Program-made: the position numbers and the translations under genes
Part shown: one piece after another, positions 34,019-42,433 of the stretch
Numbering within the stretch: position 1 is the stretch's first letter
How the letters are laid out: each line of letters begins with the position of its first letter
The notes under the pieces: generated by a model
What the model was told of the DNA's origin: nothing
What the model saw: the letters and a program-made list of their open reading frames with translations, nothing else
Databases searched by the model: none
Assembly (NCBI RefSeq): GCF_027853235.1
Contig: NZ_WKJG01000028.1
Span: 35,705 to 99,704 of the forward strand
DNA length: 64,000 nt
Reading direction: 5' to 3'
Source of the DNA: Aliibacillus thermotolerans
GTDB lineage: Bacteria; Bacillota; Bacilli; Bacillales; Marinococcaceae

Positions 34019-34027
34019 ACATGTTGT

Positions 34028-35842
34028 CTACTCCTCCAACAATGCTTCCATTTCATCAAGCGTATCGCGGAACAATGTCATTGCCTCTTCAATCGGCTGT
34101 GAAGACGTCATATCGACCCCTGCTTTCTTTAAGACGTTAATTGGATAGTCTGAGCTTCCTGCTTTCAAAAAGTCGAGGTAGCGGGAAACTGCTCCATCAC
34201 CTTCCTTTAAAATTTGTCGGGATAAAGCAGCCGCCGCACTGTAACCTGTAGCGTATTGATAGACGTAAAAATTCATATAAAAATGTGGGATTCTTGCCCA
34301 TTCTAAAGCAATTTCTTTGTCTAACGTCATATCTTTTCCAAAGTATTTTTCATTTAATCGGTAATACATCTCTTCTAATCGATCAGGGGTAAGGGCTTCT
34401 CCTTTGGCTGCACTCTCATGGATCATTTGTTCAAATTCTGCAAACATCGTTTGACGAAAGACCGTGCCGCGAAATCCTTCTAAAAAGTGGTTTAATAAAT
34501 ATGCTTTTTTCTTTTTTTCTGTCGTCTCTTTTAATAAATAATCATTTAAGAGAGCCTCATTGACGGTAGAAGCGACTTCCGCTACAAAAATCGTATACCC
34601 GGAATAAGGGTAAGGCTGATATTTTCTACTATAATAACTGTGCATAGAGTGTCCTAACTCATGGGCGAGTGTGAAGGCGTTGTTCATGTTGTCTTCCCAG
34701 TTCATCAGAATATATGGCATGGTACCGTAAGCACCCGATGAGTAAGCCCCGCTTCTTTTTCCTTCATTTTCATACACGTCAATCCATCGTTTCTCGAATC
34801 CTTCTTTTACTGTATTTACATACGATTCTCCTAATGGTTCAAATGCCCGCAATACGAGTTGTTGTGCTTCTTCATAAGTGACTTTCATCTCGACATCTTG
34901 AACAAGGGGGACGTACAGATCATAATTGTGCAATTCGTCTAATTGCAACACTTTTTTTCGGAGGCGAACGTAGCGATGTAGTAGCGGAAGGTGGTTATTC
35001 ACCGTTTCTACGAGCTGGTCGTAAACCACTTCCGGAATATGATTCTTACTAAGAGCTGCCGCACGAGCCGATGGATAGTTTCGGGCTTTTGCTTGAAATA
35101 AATTTTTCTTCACTTGCCCATTTAACATGCTCGCAAATGTATTCCGATATTTCTCATAGGTTCCATACAGCCCATGAAAGGCCTCTTTACGCACTCGTCG
35201 ATTTGTACTTTCAAAAAAGCGTAAAATACGTCCATGTGTAATTTGCACTTCACGATTATTTTCATCTTTAATTGTTGGAAATTTTAAATCTGCGTTGTTT
35301 AACATGCTGTACGTATTCCCAGGTACCGACATCACTTCCGAAGCTTGTGCTAAAAGTGCTTCCTCACTTTCAGATAAAATATGAGGACGCTGTTTATTAA
35401 TTTCATCTAACGTATGTCGATACAGTTGTAATTCCTTATGTTCTTTTAAAAATTGGGAAATTGTTTCCTCTGATAAAGATAGTATTTCCGGGACAATAAA
35501 TGCCGTCTGTTCACCAATCTTCGCTGCAAGGGAAGAAGCACGATCTTCCAACCCTTGATAAAAAGAGTTGCTCGTGTCTTGATCCGCACGCATGTGGGCG
35601 TACGTATATAATCGTCCAAATCGCTCAGAAATTTGATCTTGCAGCTGTAACGTTTGATATAATTGATCTGCGCTTTTTCCTAAGGTTCCTTTTAATTGCT
35701 CTAATTGAGGAAGTAATGCTTGGATGGCATCAAATTCTTTTTCCCATGCTTCATCTGTTTCAAAAATTGCTTCTAAATCCCAAGTCCATTTTTTCGGAAT
35801 TTCTTCTCTTTTCGGTAGTGCTTGTGATTGTTGATTGTTCAT
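34028..35842 (-). CDS. pepF: Oligoendopeptidase F (M3 family metallopeptidase)
   Basis: 604 residues, full length. Zinc motif FTLAHELGHSMHSYYS (HExxH near 388) with the downstream Glu in VAEVASTVNE. N-terminal IPKKWTWDLEAIFETDEAWEKEFD is the usual PepF start. Degrades oligopeptides of about 7-17 residues in the cytosol; in B. subtilis overexpression blocks sporulation through peptide loss. GTAGGAGGTGTACTG before ATG. Between spxH and coiA, conserved order. Confidence 0.95.
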   Translation of the reverse strand: MNNQQSQALPKREEIPKKWTWDLEAIFETDEAWEKEFDAIQALLPQLEQLKGTLGKSADQLYQTLQLQDQISERFGRLYTYAHMRADQDTSNSFYQGLEDRASSLAAKIGEQTAFIVPEILSLSEETISQFLKEHKELQLYRHTLDEINKQRPHILSESEEALLAQASEVMSVPGNTYSMLNNADLKFPTIKDENNREVQITHGRILRFFESTNRRVRKEAFHGLYGTYEKYRNTFASMLNGQVKKNLFQAKARNYPSARAAALSKNHIPEVVYDQLVETVNNHLPLLHRYVRLRKKVLQLDELHNYDLYVPLVQDVEMKVTYEEAQQLVLRAFEPLGESYVNTVKEGFEKRWIDVYENEGKRSGAYSSGAYGTMPYILMNWEDNMNNAFTLAHELGHSMHSYYSRKYQPYPYSGYTIFVAEVASTVNEALLNDYLLKETTEKKKKAYLLNHFLEGFRGTVFRQTMFAEFEQMIHESAAKGEALTPDRLEEMYYRLNEKYFGKDMTLDKEIALEWARIPHFYMNFYVYQYATGYSAAAALSRQILKEGDGAVSRYLDFLKAGSSDYPINVLKKAGVDMTSSQPIEEAMTLFRDTLDEMEALLEE

Positions 35843-35909
35843 CAGTACACCTCCTACTCCCTTATTTTACCTAACAGAAGAGTGAAACGCTACTTTCGTA
35901 CGTCTTTCG

Positions 35910-37091
35910 TTAAAATATGTGATGTTGCCATCTTTTATCCATCCTAAATCCGTCATCCACTGCACGCGGTAAAATAAGCGGAGCTAATTTTCTCCATCCT
36001 CCCTTACATTTTTGTAACACGTTCATTCGAGTCAGTAGTTCCAGATAAGCGAACAAACTTTTTTCCAGTGGTTGTGAAATAAAAGGAAATTCTCTCGTTT
36101 GAATGGAATAATGATCGATTAATAAAAGAAAGGTGTCCAAAAGAGAAGAAAAGGAAAAGGTGTCATAAAGAAGTACATGTTGTAGAAACTGGAGTAAAAA
36201 AATAGTTTGCCATACATAAATGGGTGTTGCAAACGTCTCACTACATAACGTTGGCCAACCTGCTTCACTAGGGTATAGCGACAAATCAGCTTTTTGTTCC
36301 AACAATAGTTGCTTTACGGAGGTTATATCAGGATATGGCTGCCAACGAATTCGTTGATAGCGCCAAGACCATTTATGTAAAAGCCATTCTTGGTTCCAAT
36401 CCAGCGGAGCATCGATCGTTTTCGGTAAGTGAACAACATGGGAAATCGTCGCTTTGGAGAGGGGGAGTGTGTAGTAATCAGCAAAAATCGTTGACCGTTG
36501 TACGGTGGTGCGAGGAAATAAAAATGAAAAGGAAGCTGTTTGGGGAGAGAAATAAATGAAAGCATGTCTTTGGTCATCCCTTCGTTCTCGAAGACCAATC
36601 CATTCGAACGGTTGGATCGAAAATTGAGCGTATCTTTTAGGTCGAAGGCGATTTTTCCCATACATCCAGATCGGTTCTATTTGTAGTGATAAGTAATCCG
36701 TCGTTCGTTTCAACATTTCTTCTGGAGAGAGGGGCGATTGTTGGTATTCGATCACATAATTTTTTGATTGCCACTGCAAAAATAAATCTGCTTGTCGTTC
36801 GATCTTTGGAAAATATTTTTCCATTTCCACGCGTACTTTTTGTTGCCGTAACCATTGATACAAAATCATTTTTGCTTCGCGATGCATCTCTGACTCTCCT
36901 TTGTGAGAGACAGGGCAAGCTTTTTGTGGGAGATGGGCAAAATGCCAACGACGATGATTTCCTGTTTTTAAAATAACTTCTTGCTGACACACCGGACAAT
37001 AAAAAGGAGGGGAATACTTCTCTAGAAAAGTAGGGGAAATTGGAGGAATCAGAGAGACTTGTTCATTCTCTTTTGTTTTTGCAATGAACAT
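35910..37091 (-). CDS. coiA: Competence protein CoiA
   Basis: 393 residues from ATG 37091 (AAAGGAGTATGATGTG); the 7-codon extension has no site. N-terminal zinc-like part FYCPVCQQEVILKTGNHRRWHFAH, then a nuclease-like domain EMHREAKMILYQWL ... QADLFLQWQSKNYVIEYQQSPLS with the D-n-ExQ pattern of restriction-type nucleases. CoiA is needed after DNA uptake for recombination during transformation. Followed by pepF, preceded by mecA, as in B. subtilis. The C-terminal half is Trp/Tyr-rich and poorly conserved. Confidence 0.9.
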   Translation of the reverse strand: MFIAKTKENEQVSLIPPISPTFLEKYSPPFYCPVCQQEVILKTGNHRRWHFAHLPQKACPVSHKGESEMHREAKMILYQWLRQQKVRVEMEKYFPKIERQADLFLQWQSKNYVIEYQQSPLSPEEMLKRTTDYLSLQIEPIWMYGKNRLRPKRYAQFSIQPFEWIGLRERRDDQRHAFIYFSPQTASFSFLFPRTTVQRSTIFADYYTLPLSKATISHVVHLPKTIDAPLDWNQEWLLHKWSWRYQRIRWQPYPDITSVKQLLLEQKADLSLYPSEAGWPTLCSETFATPIYVWQTIFLLQFLQHVLLYDTFSFSSLLDTFLLLIDHYSIQTREFPFISQPLEKSLFAYLELLTRMNVLQKCKGGWRKLAPLILPRAVDDGFRMDKRWQHHIF

Positions 37092-37120
37092 CACATCATA
37101 CTCCTTTGACAAAGAGAAAA

Positions 37121-37152
37121 TAAAAAACCAACTCCTTGTTGTGGAGCTGGTA
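37121..37152 (-). terminator. mecA terminator
   Basis: ACCAGCTCC / GGAGTTGGT stem with T6 on the minus strand, between mecA and coiA. Confidence 0.75.
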
Positions 37153-37159
37153 TAAAAAA

Positions 37160-37828
37160 TTAAGATAAGAATTTCTTGCGAAGTGTTTCCAGTCCATCTT
37201 CCGCAATAATCACTTTTCCGTATTCGCGAATACGGTGAATAGAAATATCAGATTCTTCGCCGTATTCAAGCACATGACTAATCATATCATCTTGTTCGTC
37301 TTCAGTGTAGTAGTTATCAAATCTTAAATACAAATAGTACTTGTCTTCGAAATGGTATACTTCGTTTTGAATGTGTGGAATAGTAAACACTTCACTTAAA
37401 GACAACAAATCTTCAAAGTCTTTGAAAGAGATAACAATCTCTAATTCATCATTGTCATGATTTCCATTGGCATAGCGAGATTTCTGTGAAGAGTGAAACT
37501 GTTCATCAAGCATATCCACGATATTATCATCCATCACATCATCTTTATGGTGGGAAACAGGAATCTCTAATTTCACGTTTCCGTCAGTAATCTGTCCTCT
37601 TGTCACGACAATTTCCATCCCGTTATCTAACGCTTGGACTTGTATCCAAAGCGGACCTTCAATCTCAAAATTTTCACGATCATGTGCTTCGTTAATCATT
37701 TCGAAAAATAATTCTTCGCCTCGTTCCCGATTGTACCAAATTTCGTCCCGGTCAAATCCTCTTTCCTCTATATCTTTATAAGTGATAAAAAATTTGACCG
37801 TTGATTCATTAATTCTTTCGATCTCCAC
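37160..37828 (-). CDS. mecA: Adaptor protein MecA
   Basis: 222 residues. N-terminal target-binding domain MEIERINESTVKFFITYKDIEERGFDRDEIWYNRERGEELFFEMI, acidic linker (HHKDDVMDDNIVDMLDEQF), C-terminal ClpC-binding domain (about 115-222: IVISFKDFEDLLSLSEVF ... VIIAEDGLETLRKKF). Delivers ComK and other substrates to ClpCP. GTG start with AAGGAGGGAGAAGATC. Own terminator. Confidence 0.95.
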   Translation of the reverse strand: MEIERINESTVKFFITYKDIEERGFDRDEIWYNRERGEELFFEMINEAHDRENFEIEGPLWIQVQALDNGMEIVVTRGQITDGNVKLEIPVSHHKDDVMDDNIVDMLDEQFHSSQKSRYANGNHDNDELEIVISFKDFEDLLSLSEVFTIPHIQNEVYHFEDKYYLYLRFDNYYTEDEQDDMISHVLEYGEESDISIHRIREYGKVIIAEDGLETLRKKFLS

Positions 37829-38168
37829 GATCTTCTCCCTCCTTCAGCAATAGGGTGGACCTTCGCTTCCATTCTCTCTTCAATTCATTCTTATCTCTGT
37901 TGATACTACTATTGTATAAGATAAGAGCAAGGTTGTTAAGGAACAATGCTCATCCCAAATTAATGAGTGTAAGATTGATGAGGGAGCGGAGCGGTGAAAG
38001 AGAAGGAAAACCATAATTTAAACATATCGTTCCACATTGATAGCGATAATTATGACTCACTGTCGTAAATCCACTTAAAAAATTCATCTATTAAGTGCTT
38101 ATTTTCAATCATTATCAGTGAATTGTCAAGAGATAAAGTCCATTTATTTTCCTAAAATGAAATAAAAA
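37829..38168. other. Intergenic region upstream of mecA, no gene supported
   Basis: About 340 nt of AT-rich sequence between mecA and the spx terminator. It should hold the mecA promoter. A short plus-strand frame of 24 codons at about 37993 has a purine-rich upstream stretch, but no further support. Confidence 0.5.
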
Positions 38169-38169
38169 A

Positions 38170-38215
38170 TAGAGAAAAACTTCCACACCTTCTCTTCGTA
38201 GAAGTTTTCCTTGTC
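38170..38215 (-). terminator. spx terminator
   Basis: Minus strand GGAAAACTTC / GAAGTTTTTC stem with T-rich tail, 8 nt after spx. Confidence 0.75.
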
Positions 38216-38222
38216 TTCTTTA

Positions 38223-38618
38223 TTAGTTCACCAATTTTTGTGCTTCTAATAAATTAAACGTGCGTACTTTTCTAGGTAAAAAGCGACGAATTTCCGCTTC
38301 ATTGTAACCTACTTGTAAACGTTTTTCATCAAAAATAATCGGGCGACGAAGAAGTCCAGGATGTTCGCTGATTAATTCAAACAAACGTTGTAATGGCAGG
38401 TTTTCGAGATCAATGTTGAGATCTTGAAACACTTTCGAACGTTTGGAAATAATTTCATCCGTGCCATCTTCGGTTAGACGGACAATTTCTTTCACTTCTT
38501 CCACCGATAACGGGTTGGAAAAAATATTTCTTTCTTCAAAAGGAATATCGTGTTCTTCAAGCCACGCTTTTGCTTTCCGACAAGACGTACAACTCGGTGA
38601 TACGAGTAATTTAACCAT
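38223..38618 (-). CDS. spx: Transcriptional regulator Spx
   Basis: 131 residues, exactly the Spx length, from ATG 38618 (GGGAGAGAACGCTGCTA). ArsC-like fold with redox disulfide switch [14 protein letters not shown] (CxxC at 10-13), and [29 protein letters not shown] with the conserved RPI. Binds the alpha C-terminal domain of RNA polymerase to activate thiol-stress genes; degraded by ClpXP with SpxH. The C-terminal end AQKLVN is close to the usual LAN-like degron. A PerR-like box lies in its promoter. Confidence 0.97.
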   Translation of the reverse strand: MVKLLVSPSCTSCRKAKAWLEEHDIPFEERNIFSNPLSVEEVKEIVRLTEDGTDEIISKRSKVFQDLNIDLENLPLQRLFELISEHPGLLRRPIIFDEKRLQVGYNEAEIRRFLPRKVRTFNLLEAQKLVN

Positions 38619-38708
38619 TAGCAGCGTTCTCTCCCTTCCAGCCATACAGCAGCTGTTATATATCTTTTATGATCTTCATTGATAAAACTTGGCTTTCATT
38701 GTACTTTT

Positions 38709-38735
38709 ATTATACAATAATAATTCTAATTTGAA
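38709..38735 (-). promoter_or_regulatory. spx promoter with PerR-like box
   Basis: Minus strand -10 TATAAT at 38714-38709. Immediately upstream, 38729-38715 reads TTAGAATTATTATTG, 12 of 15 matches to the PerR box TTATAAT-n-ATTATAA. PerR control of an spx promoter is known in B. subtilis. The -35 (TTTTCA at about 38732-38737) is weak. Confidence 0.5.
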
Positions 38736-38862
38736 AAGGGTTTTAAAGAAAATTTTTTCTTATAATTATCGATAAAACAGACACTTTGCACCATCGTTTG
38801 GTGGTAGTTTTCTCATTCCCTCTTTTCTTAATGATAAACCTTTTTATGATGAAAAAAGCTGT

Positions 38863-38900
38863 CCCCATTTCATTCGCCTATTCCATGGAGACAGCTTTCA
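38863..38900 (-). terminator. Terminator after the small basic gene
   Basis: AAAGCTGTC / GACAGCTTT stem with T6 on the minus strand, separating yjbC and its small partner from spx. Confidence 0.8.
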
Positions 38901-38903
38901 CCA

Positions 38904-39041
38904 TTAAGCAATGGACTTGGATGACGTTCTTGCCACTTGTTCAGGGGTCGGGACCTTCTTCAAACCTTTGACATTTTTGCGGAGTAAATCTTTCCACAAC
39001 TCTCGCTTTAAACGACGTTTTCTCTTTTCTTTATTTTTCAC
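38904..39041 (-). CDS. Small basic protein, 45 residues
   Basis: GTG 39041 has GTAAAGGAGGGATCTATC. Product very basic at the N-terminus (KNKEKRKRRLKRELWKDLLR), then KGLKKVPTPEQVARTSSKSIA. It lies 21 nt after yjbC and has its own terminator, so it is probably co-transcribed with yjbC. No family recognised. Confidence 0.6.
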   Translation of the reverse strand: MKNKEKRKRRLKRELWKDLLRKNVKGLKKVPTPEQVARTSSKSIA

Positions 39042-39062
39042 GATAGATCCCTCCTTTACACG

Positions 39063-39638
39063 TTAGACTTCATCAACCATAGAGTCCTTCTTTGAATCTT
39101 CATTAAAGGATAATACTTCCTCTGTGTTTTGATACGATTTTCCATACAACTCTTTATCTTTATACGTATGAATGTTTTCATACGTATGTTTCATCTTTTC
39201 AAAAATACTTTCTTCATCTTCATCTTCCGGAGACCAGTACAAAATCTCTAATGTGTTCTCTTCATCTGTTGCTAAAGATTTACGGGTGTAACCAATAGAA
39301 GTCGCGTGTTTAAATCCTTCCCGTTTATAAAAGCGAAGTCGCTTTTCTGTATCCGAATCTTCATAATCGAGAGGTTCTACTTCTAAAATAATTGGTTTAT
39401 TACGCTCTTTCAATTTTTGTATTAATTTTCTTCCTAAACCTTTCCCGCGGGCTTCTTTTGAAACGTATAAATAATCGATAAATATAAAAGTATCTGTTTC
39501 TACATACATCATTACATGATATGGTCCTTCGTCTTTATGATAAATATCTCCTCTATCCTTTAACAATAACTCCATATGTTTCTTTGACTTCATTTCTTCA
39601 ATCGGAAAATATTGTTTTAATTTCTCATACCAATTCAT
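39063..39638 (-). CDS. yjbC: GNAT-type acetyltransferase YjbC
   Basis: 191 residues. N-terminus MNWYEKLKQYFPIEEMKSKKHMELLLKD is characteristic for YjbC; the acetyl-CoA loop is ARGKGLGRKLIQKL (RGxGxG), and the C-terminal TYENIHTYKDKELYGKSY is also conserved. In B. subtilis yjbC and spx form one operon and yjbC contributes to stress survival; here a terminator and small gene come between. Acceptor unknown. Confidence 0.9.
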   Translation of the reverse strand: MNWYEKLKQYFPIEEMKSKKHMELLLKDRGDIYHKDEGPYHVMMYVETDTFIFIDYLYVSKEARGKGLGRKLIQKLKERNKPIILEVEPLDYEDSDTEKRLRFYKREGFKHATSIGYTRKSLATDEENTLEILYWSPEDEDEESIFEKMKHTYENIHTYKDKELYGKSYQNTEEVLSFNEDSKKDSMVDEV

Positions 39639-39712
39639 TCTTTAGAAGGACCCCCATGTTCGTTATATTATATATTATAAAGGAAAAGTAAGCATCACGC
39701 CATGTAAATGTC

Positions 39713-39750
39713 AAAAGACCATTTATCTCTTAGGATGATAAATGGTCTCC
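39713..39750 (-). terminator. sleL-like gene terminator
   Basis: GACCATTTATC / GATAAATGGTC 11-bp stem, then TTTTG on the minus strand. Confidence 0.8.
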
Positions 39751-39754
39751 ACTT

Positions 39755-40987
39755 TTATTCTACATTCAAAAAATGTGTAAGTAACCACGGTCCTTGTGGG
39801 AAGTTAAGACCGATTTGCCAACCACCGATTCCTCCTAAGCGATACTGTTGTACGAGCTTCATTTTAAAAGATAAGCTTTTCGAATCTTCAAACCAGACGA
39901 CTCTTCTCGTCCCATGATCAACATAGTAAAAGTAAGGAGTTTTCGACTCTTCATCAAATTGAATGACAGCTCCATTCCTAATGGCGATATTTTGGGCTGC
40001 TAGTAGGGAGATTGCTTTCCCTTCTCCACCGTCTACTGGCCAATCGTATCCGTATAGCGCAACGCCTAGAAGTATTTTTTCTGCCCTTGTTTTCGTTAAG
40101 GCATAGTCGATCGTTTCTTTTACATTTTCAATCGGAGCTACTGGTCCGGGTTCACTTCCAAAGTAATGCCAATCGTAAGCCATAATGAACATATAATCGA
40201 CACTTGCTCCGATTCCCCCATAATCAAATCCTCGTAACCACGAAATGTCTTCTTCCGTTTTTGGAGGGACAGCAACTGTCACTAGGCGCCCAAGCGGTAC
40301 TAACCGTTCCCGCAGCTCTCTTAAAAATATTGTAAAAAGATCTCGGTCTTCAGCGACAATTTGTTCAAAGTCAATGTTTACGCCACCGTAACCTCTTTCC
40401 ATCACAAGGCGAGCAATTTCTTCAACGAGTAAACCGCGCCTCTCTCTTAATACTTTCGATACGATGTCAGGGTTAAATCCTGTTTCTGTTAAATTTGTAA
40501 TCGTCGCAAGGGGAGTGGAGCCAGAATTCCACGCCGCTTCAATCGCTCGTAAATCGTTTAAAGAACTTACATTTCCTTCCGGTGTCAGATGGTATTCAAA
40601 AAAGCCATAGTACGTCGTATATGGCGCAAAGTCTCTTATCACCCTTGCATCTCTTTCTGTTCCGGTAATATATAAATAACTTAAAGTTGCAGCAACATGC
40701 GCCGGTTGTTCTGGTATGATGATTTGCATTCCAATATACAATATGTCTCCAACCGTCGGATTTTGTTGGCGCAATGCATGAACGGATACGTATGCCATTT
40801 GAGCGATAGATTCCCACGTATCCCCTGGTTGCACGATATAAATGTTACGATGAACGATGATTGACTGCCCGGGAACGAGATCAGGACCTGTTAAGCCATT
40901 TATAAGCATTAATTCATCGATGGACACTTGATACTTTTGACTAATTTGAAACAGAGAATCACCGCTTTTCACCGTATATACAAACAA
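39755..40987 (-). CDS. sleL: Spore cortex-lytic N-acetylglucosaminidase, GH18 with two LysM (SleL/YaaH type)
   Basis: 410 residues from TTG 40987 (AAGGGGGAGTTATT). Two LysM repeats (about 2-46: YTVKSGDSLFQISQKYQVSIDEL; about 50-95: YIVQPGDTWESIAQMAYVS), then a GH18 barrel with GGVNIDFEQI (catalytic Glu region; the usual DxxDxDxE reads G-x-x-x-D-F-E), MAYDWHYFGSEPGP, and a final WFED ... GGIGGWQIGLNFP. No signal peptide, as for SleL, which is packed in the spore coat. It acts on muramic-lactam cortex fragments at germination. Confidence 0.9.
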   Translation of the reverse strand: MFVYTVKSGDSLFQISQKYQVSIDELMLINGLTGPDLVPGQSIIVHRNIYIVQPGDTWESIAQMAYVSVHALRQQNPTVGDILYIGMQIIIPEQPAHVAATLSYLYITGTERDARVIRDFAPYTTYYGFFEYHLTPEGNVSSLNDLRAIEAAWNSGSTPLATITNLTETGFNPDIVSKVLRERRGLLVEEIARLVMERGYGGVNIDFEQIVAEDRDLFTIFLRELRERLVPLGRLVTVAVPPKTEEDISWLRGFDYGGIGASVDYMFIMAYDWHYFGSEPGPVAPIENVKETIDYALTKTRAEKILLGVALYGYDWPVDGGEGKAISLLAAQNIAIRNGAVIQFDEESKTPYFYYVDHGTRRVVWFEDSKSLSFKMKLVQQYRLGGIGGWQIGLNFPQGPWLLTHFLNVE

Positions 40988-41052
40988 AATAACTCCCCCT
41001 TATTTACGTACGTTTCTATTTTATTTGTATCGTAAATAAAGGAGAGTATGAC

Positions 41053-42264
41053 CTATGGAGTGTAATCCACTCCTTTTGTATATCTGTTCGCCGCATTCCA
41101 TAATAAAAACTCATGAATTCCTGCTTCATTTAAAGCTCGAATTTGCTCTTCTACTTCTTTCACTCCATATTTTTTGTAATTTCCCGCCCCTAACCAGCTG
41201 GCAGTAAAGTCTTGAATCCAAGGGCGAGAGACGGGCGGGTCGTCCAATTGAGCGAGTACTTCCTTTTCCACTTCCGCATACGCTTTTGTTAATTCATAAG
41301 GGTAAAGGTCCGGCTTATCCAGTCCAAAATAAGGCGTCCAATGACTCGGGTAAATCATCGAAGAGATGACATCGACATGTTCTGAAATTTTGGCAAAATT
41401 TTGCCCAATGCCAGGGGCTTCATCAATCGTTGCGGCGTAGCCAAAAATGTCAACAGAGATATCGACATCATATTTGGACGTTAATTTTTCATAAGCGTAA
41501 TGAACGAAATCAGTAACCGCTGTGACCCGCTGGGTAACACGATTTTCTTCTTCAGCGTAATCCCCTCGGGAATATTCAAGAATTTCATCCCTCGTTTCGA
41601 ACCCTTCAGGAAAGCGGACGTAGTCGAATTGAATTTCTTGAAAGCCTAACTTCGCTGCTTCTTCGGCAATTTTTACATTATAATCCCATACATCTTTCAC
41701 GTATGGATTCACAAAAGCTTCTCCGCGACCATTTTTCCAAACGGAGCCATTTTCAGTAAAAGACCATTCCGGTTTTTTCTCTGCCAGCACCGTATCTTTA
41801 AAGACAACAATGCGAGCAATCGGATAAATCTCATGTTCTTCTAGCACGTCCATCATCTTGACCGGGTCGCGAATCATATTTTTACCAATGTCAGGCACGT
41901 TCATTTCTTCCGTAGGTAAAAAAGTAAGATTACCGTAATCATCTTTAATATCAATGACCATTGCGTTCAATTCCGTCGATTGAATGAGATCGATTAACTC
42001 TTGAAATTTTTCTCCTCCAGCAGAATGCCCAGTAACATACACTCCTTTTACACCATCTTCTGGGTAAGCAAATTGATAGCCGCTGTTATAATAAAACCGA
42101 GACATGTCTTGTGGCAACTCTTTATATCCTACCGTTAATTCTTTATATGTATGTGGAATTACCGTGACTGTCTCCATTTCCTCCTCTCCGCTAGCTACGC
42201 CTATTCCTCCGAGTAACATCAAACTACAATAAATCCCAATGACCATTTTACCGATTCTTTTCAT
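41053..42264 (-). CDS. Secreted putative glycoside hydrolase (DUF4015, PF13200 type)
   Basis: 403 residues with signal peptide (MKRIGKMVIGIYCSLMLLGGIGVASG, cleavage near 26). Core KGVYVTGHSAGGEKFQELIDLIQSTELNAMVIDIKDDYGNLTF, then FQEIQFDYVRFPEG, DVISSMIYPSHWTPYFG and FLLWNAANRYTKGVDY, a TIM-barrel family related to alpha-amylase-like hydrolases. In sporeformers several copies exist, often near spore or wall genes; substrate unknown. Neighbour of sleL on the same strand. Confidence 0.85.
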   Translation of the reverse strand: MKRIGKMVIGIYCSLMLLGGIGVASGEEEMETVTVIPHTYKELTVGYKELPQDMSRFYYNSGYQFAYPEDGVKGVYVTGHSAGGEKFQELIDLIQSTELNAMVIDIKDDYGNLTFLPTEEMNVPDIGKNMIRDPVKMMDVLEEHEIYPIARIVVFKDTVLAEKKPEWSFTENGSVWKNGRGEAFVNPYVKDVWDYNVKIAEEAAKLGFQEIQFDYVRFPEGFETRDEILEYSRGDYAEEENRVTQRVTAVTDFVHYAYEKLTSKYDVDISVDIFGYAATIDEAPGIGQNFAKISEHVDVISSMIYPSHWTPYFGLDKPDLYPYELTKAYAEVEKEVLAQLDDPPVSRPWIQDFTASWLGAGNYKKYGVKEVEEQIRALNEAGIHEFLLWNAANRYTKGVDYTP

Positions 42265-42433
42265 CCTACCCCCGACTTTCTATCTCTATCTTCCTATCAA
42301 ATTATACATCTTGTGACAACAATTCCCAATAGAAAATTGAATTTTTAGGAGATTGTCTTTTCTCTTTCACTATACTTTCATTCCGCGATTCTTTATACTT
42401 TAGTAGTGAGACTTCACTAGAGGAGGGATTGAC

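Noticed and set aside
37993..38068. 24-codon plus-strand micro-ORF upstream of mecA
   Set aside because: Purine-rich site present but the product is very short and unrecognised, with no terminator; too weak to report as a gene.
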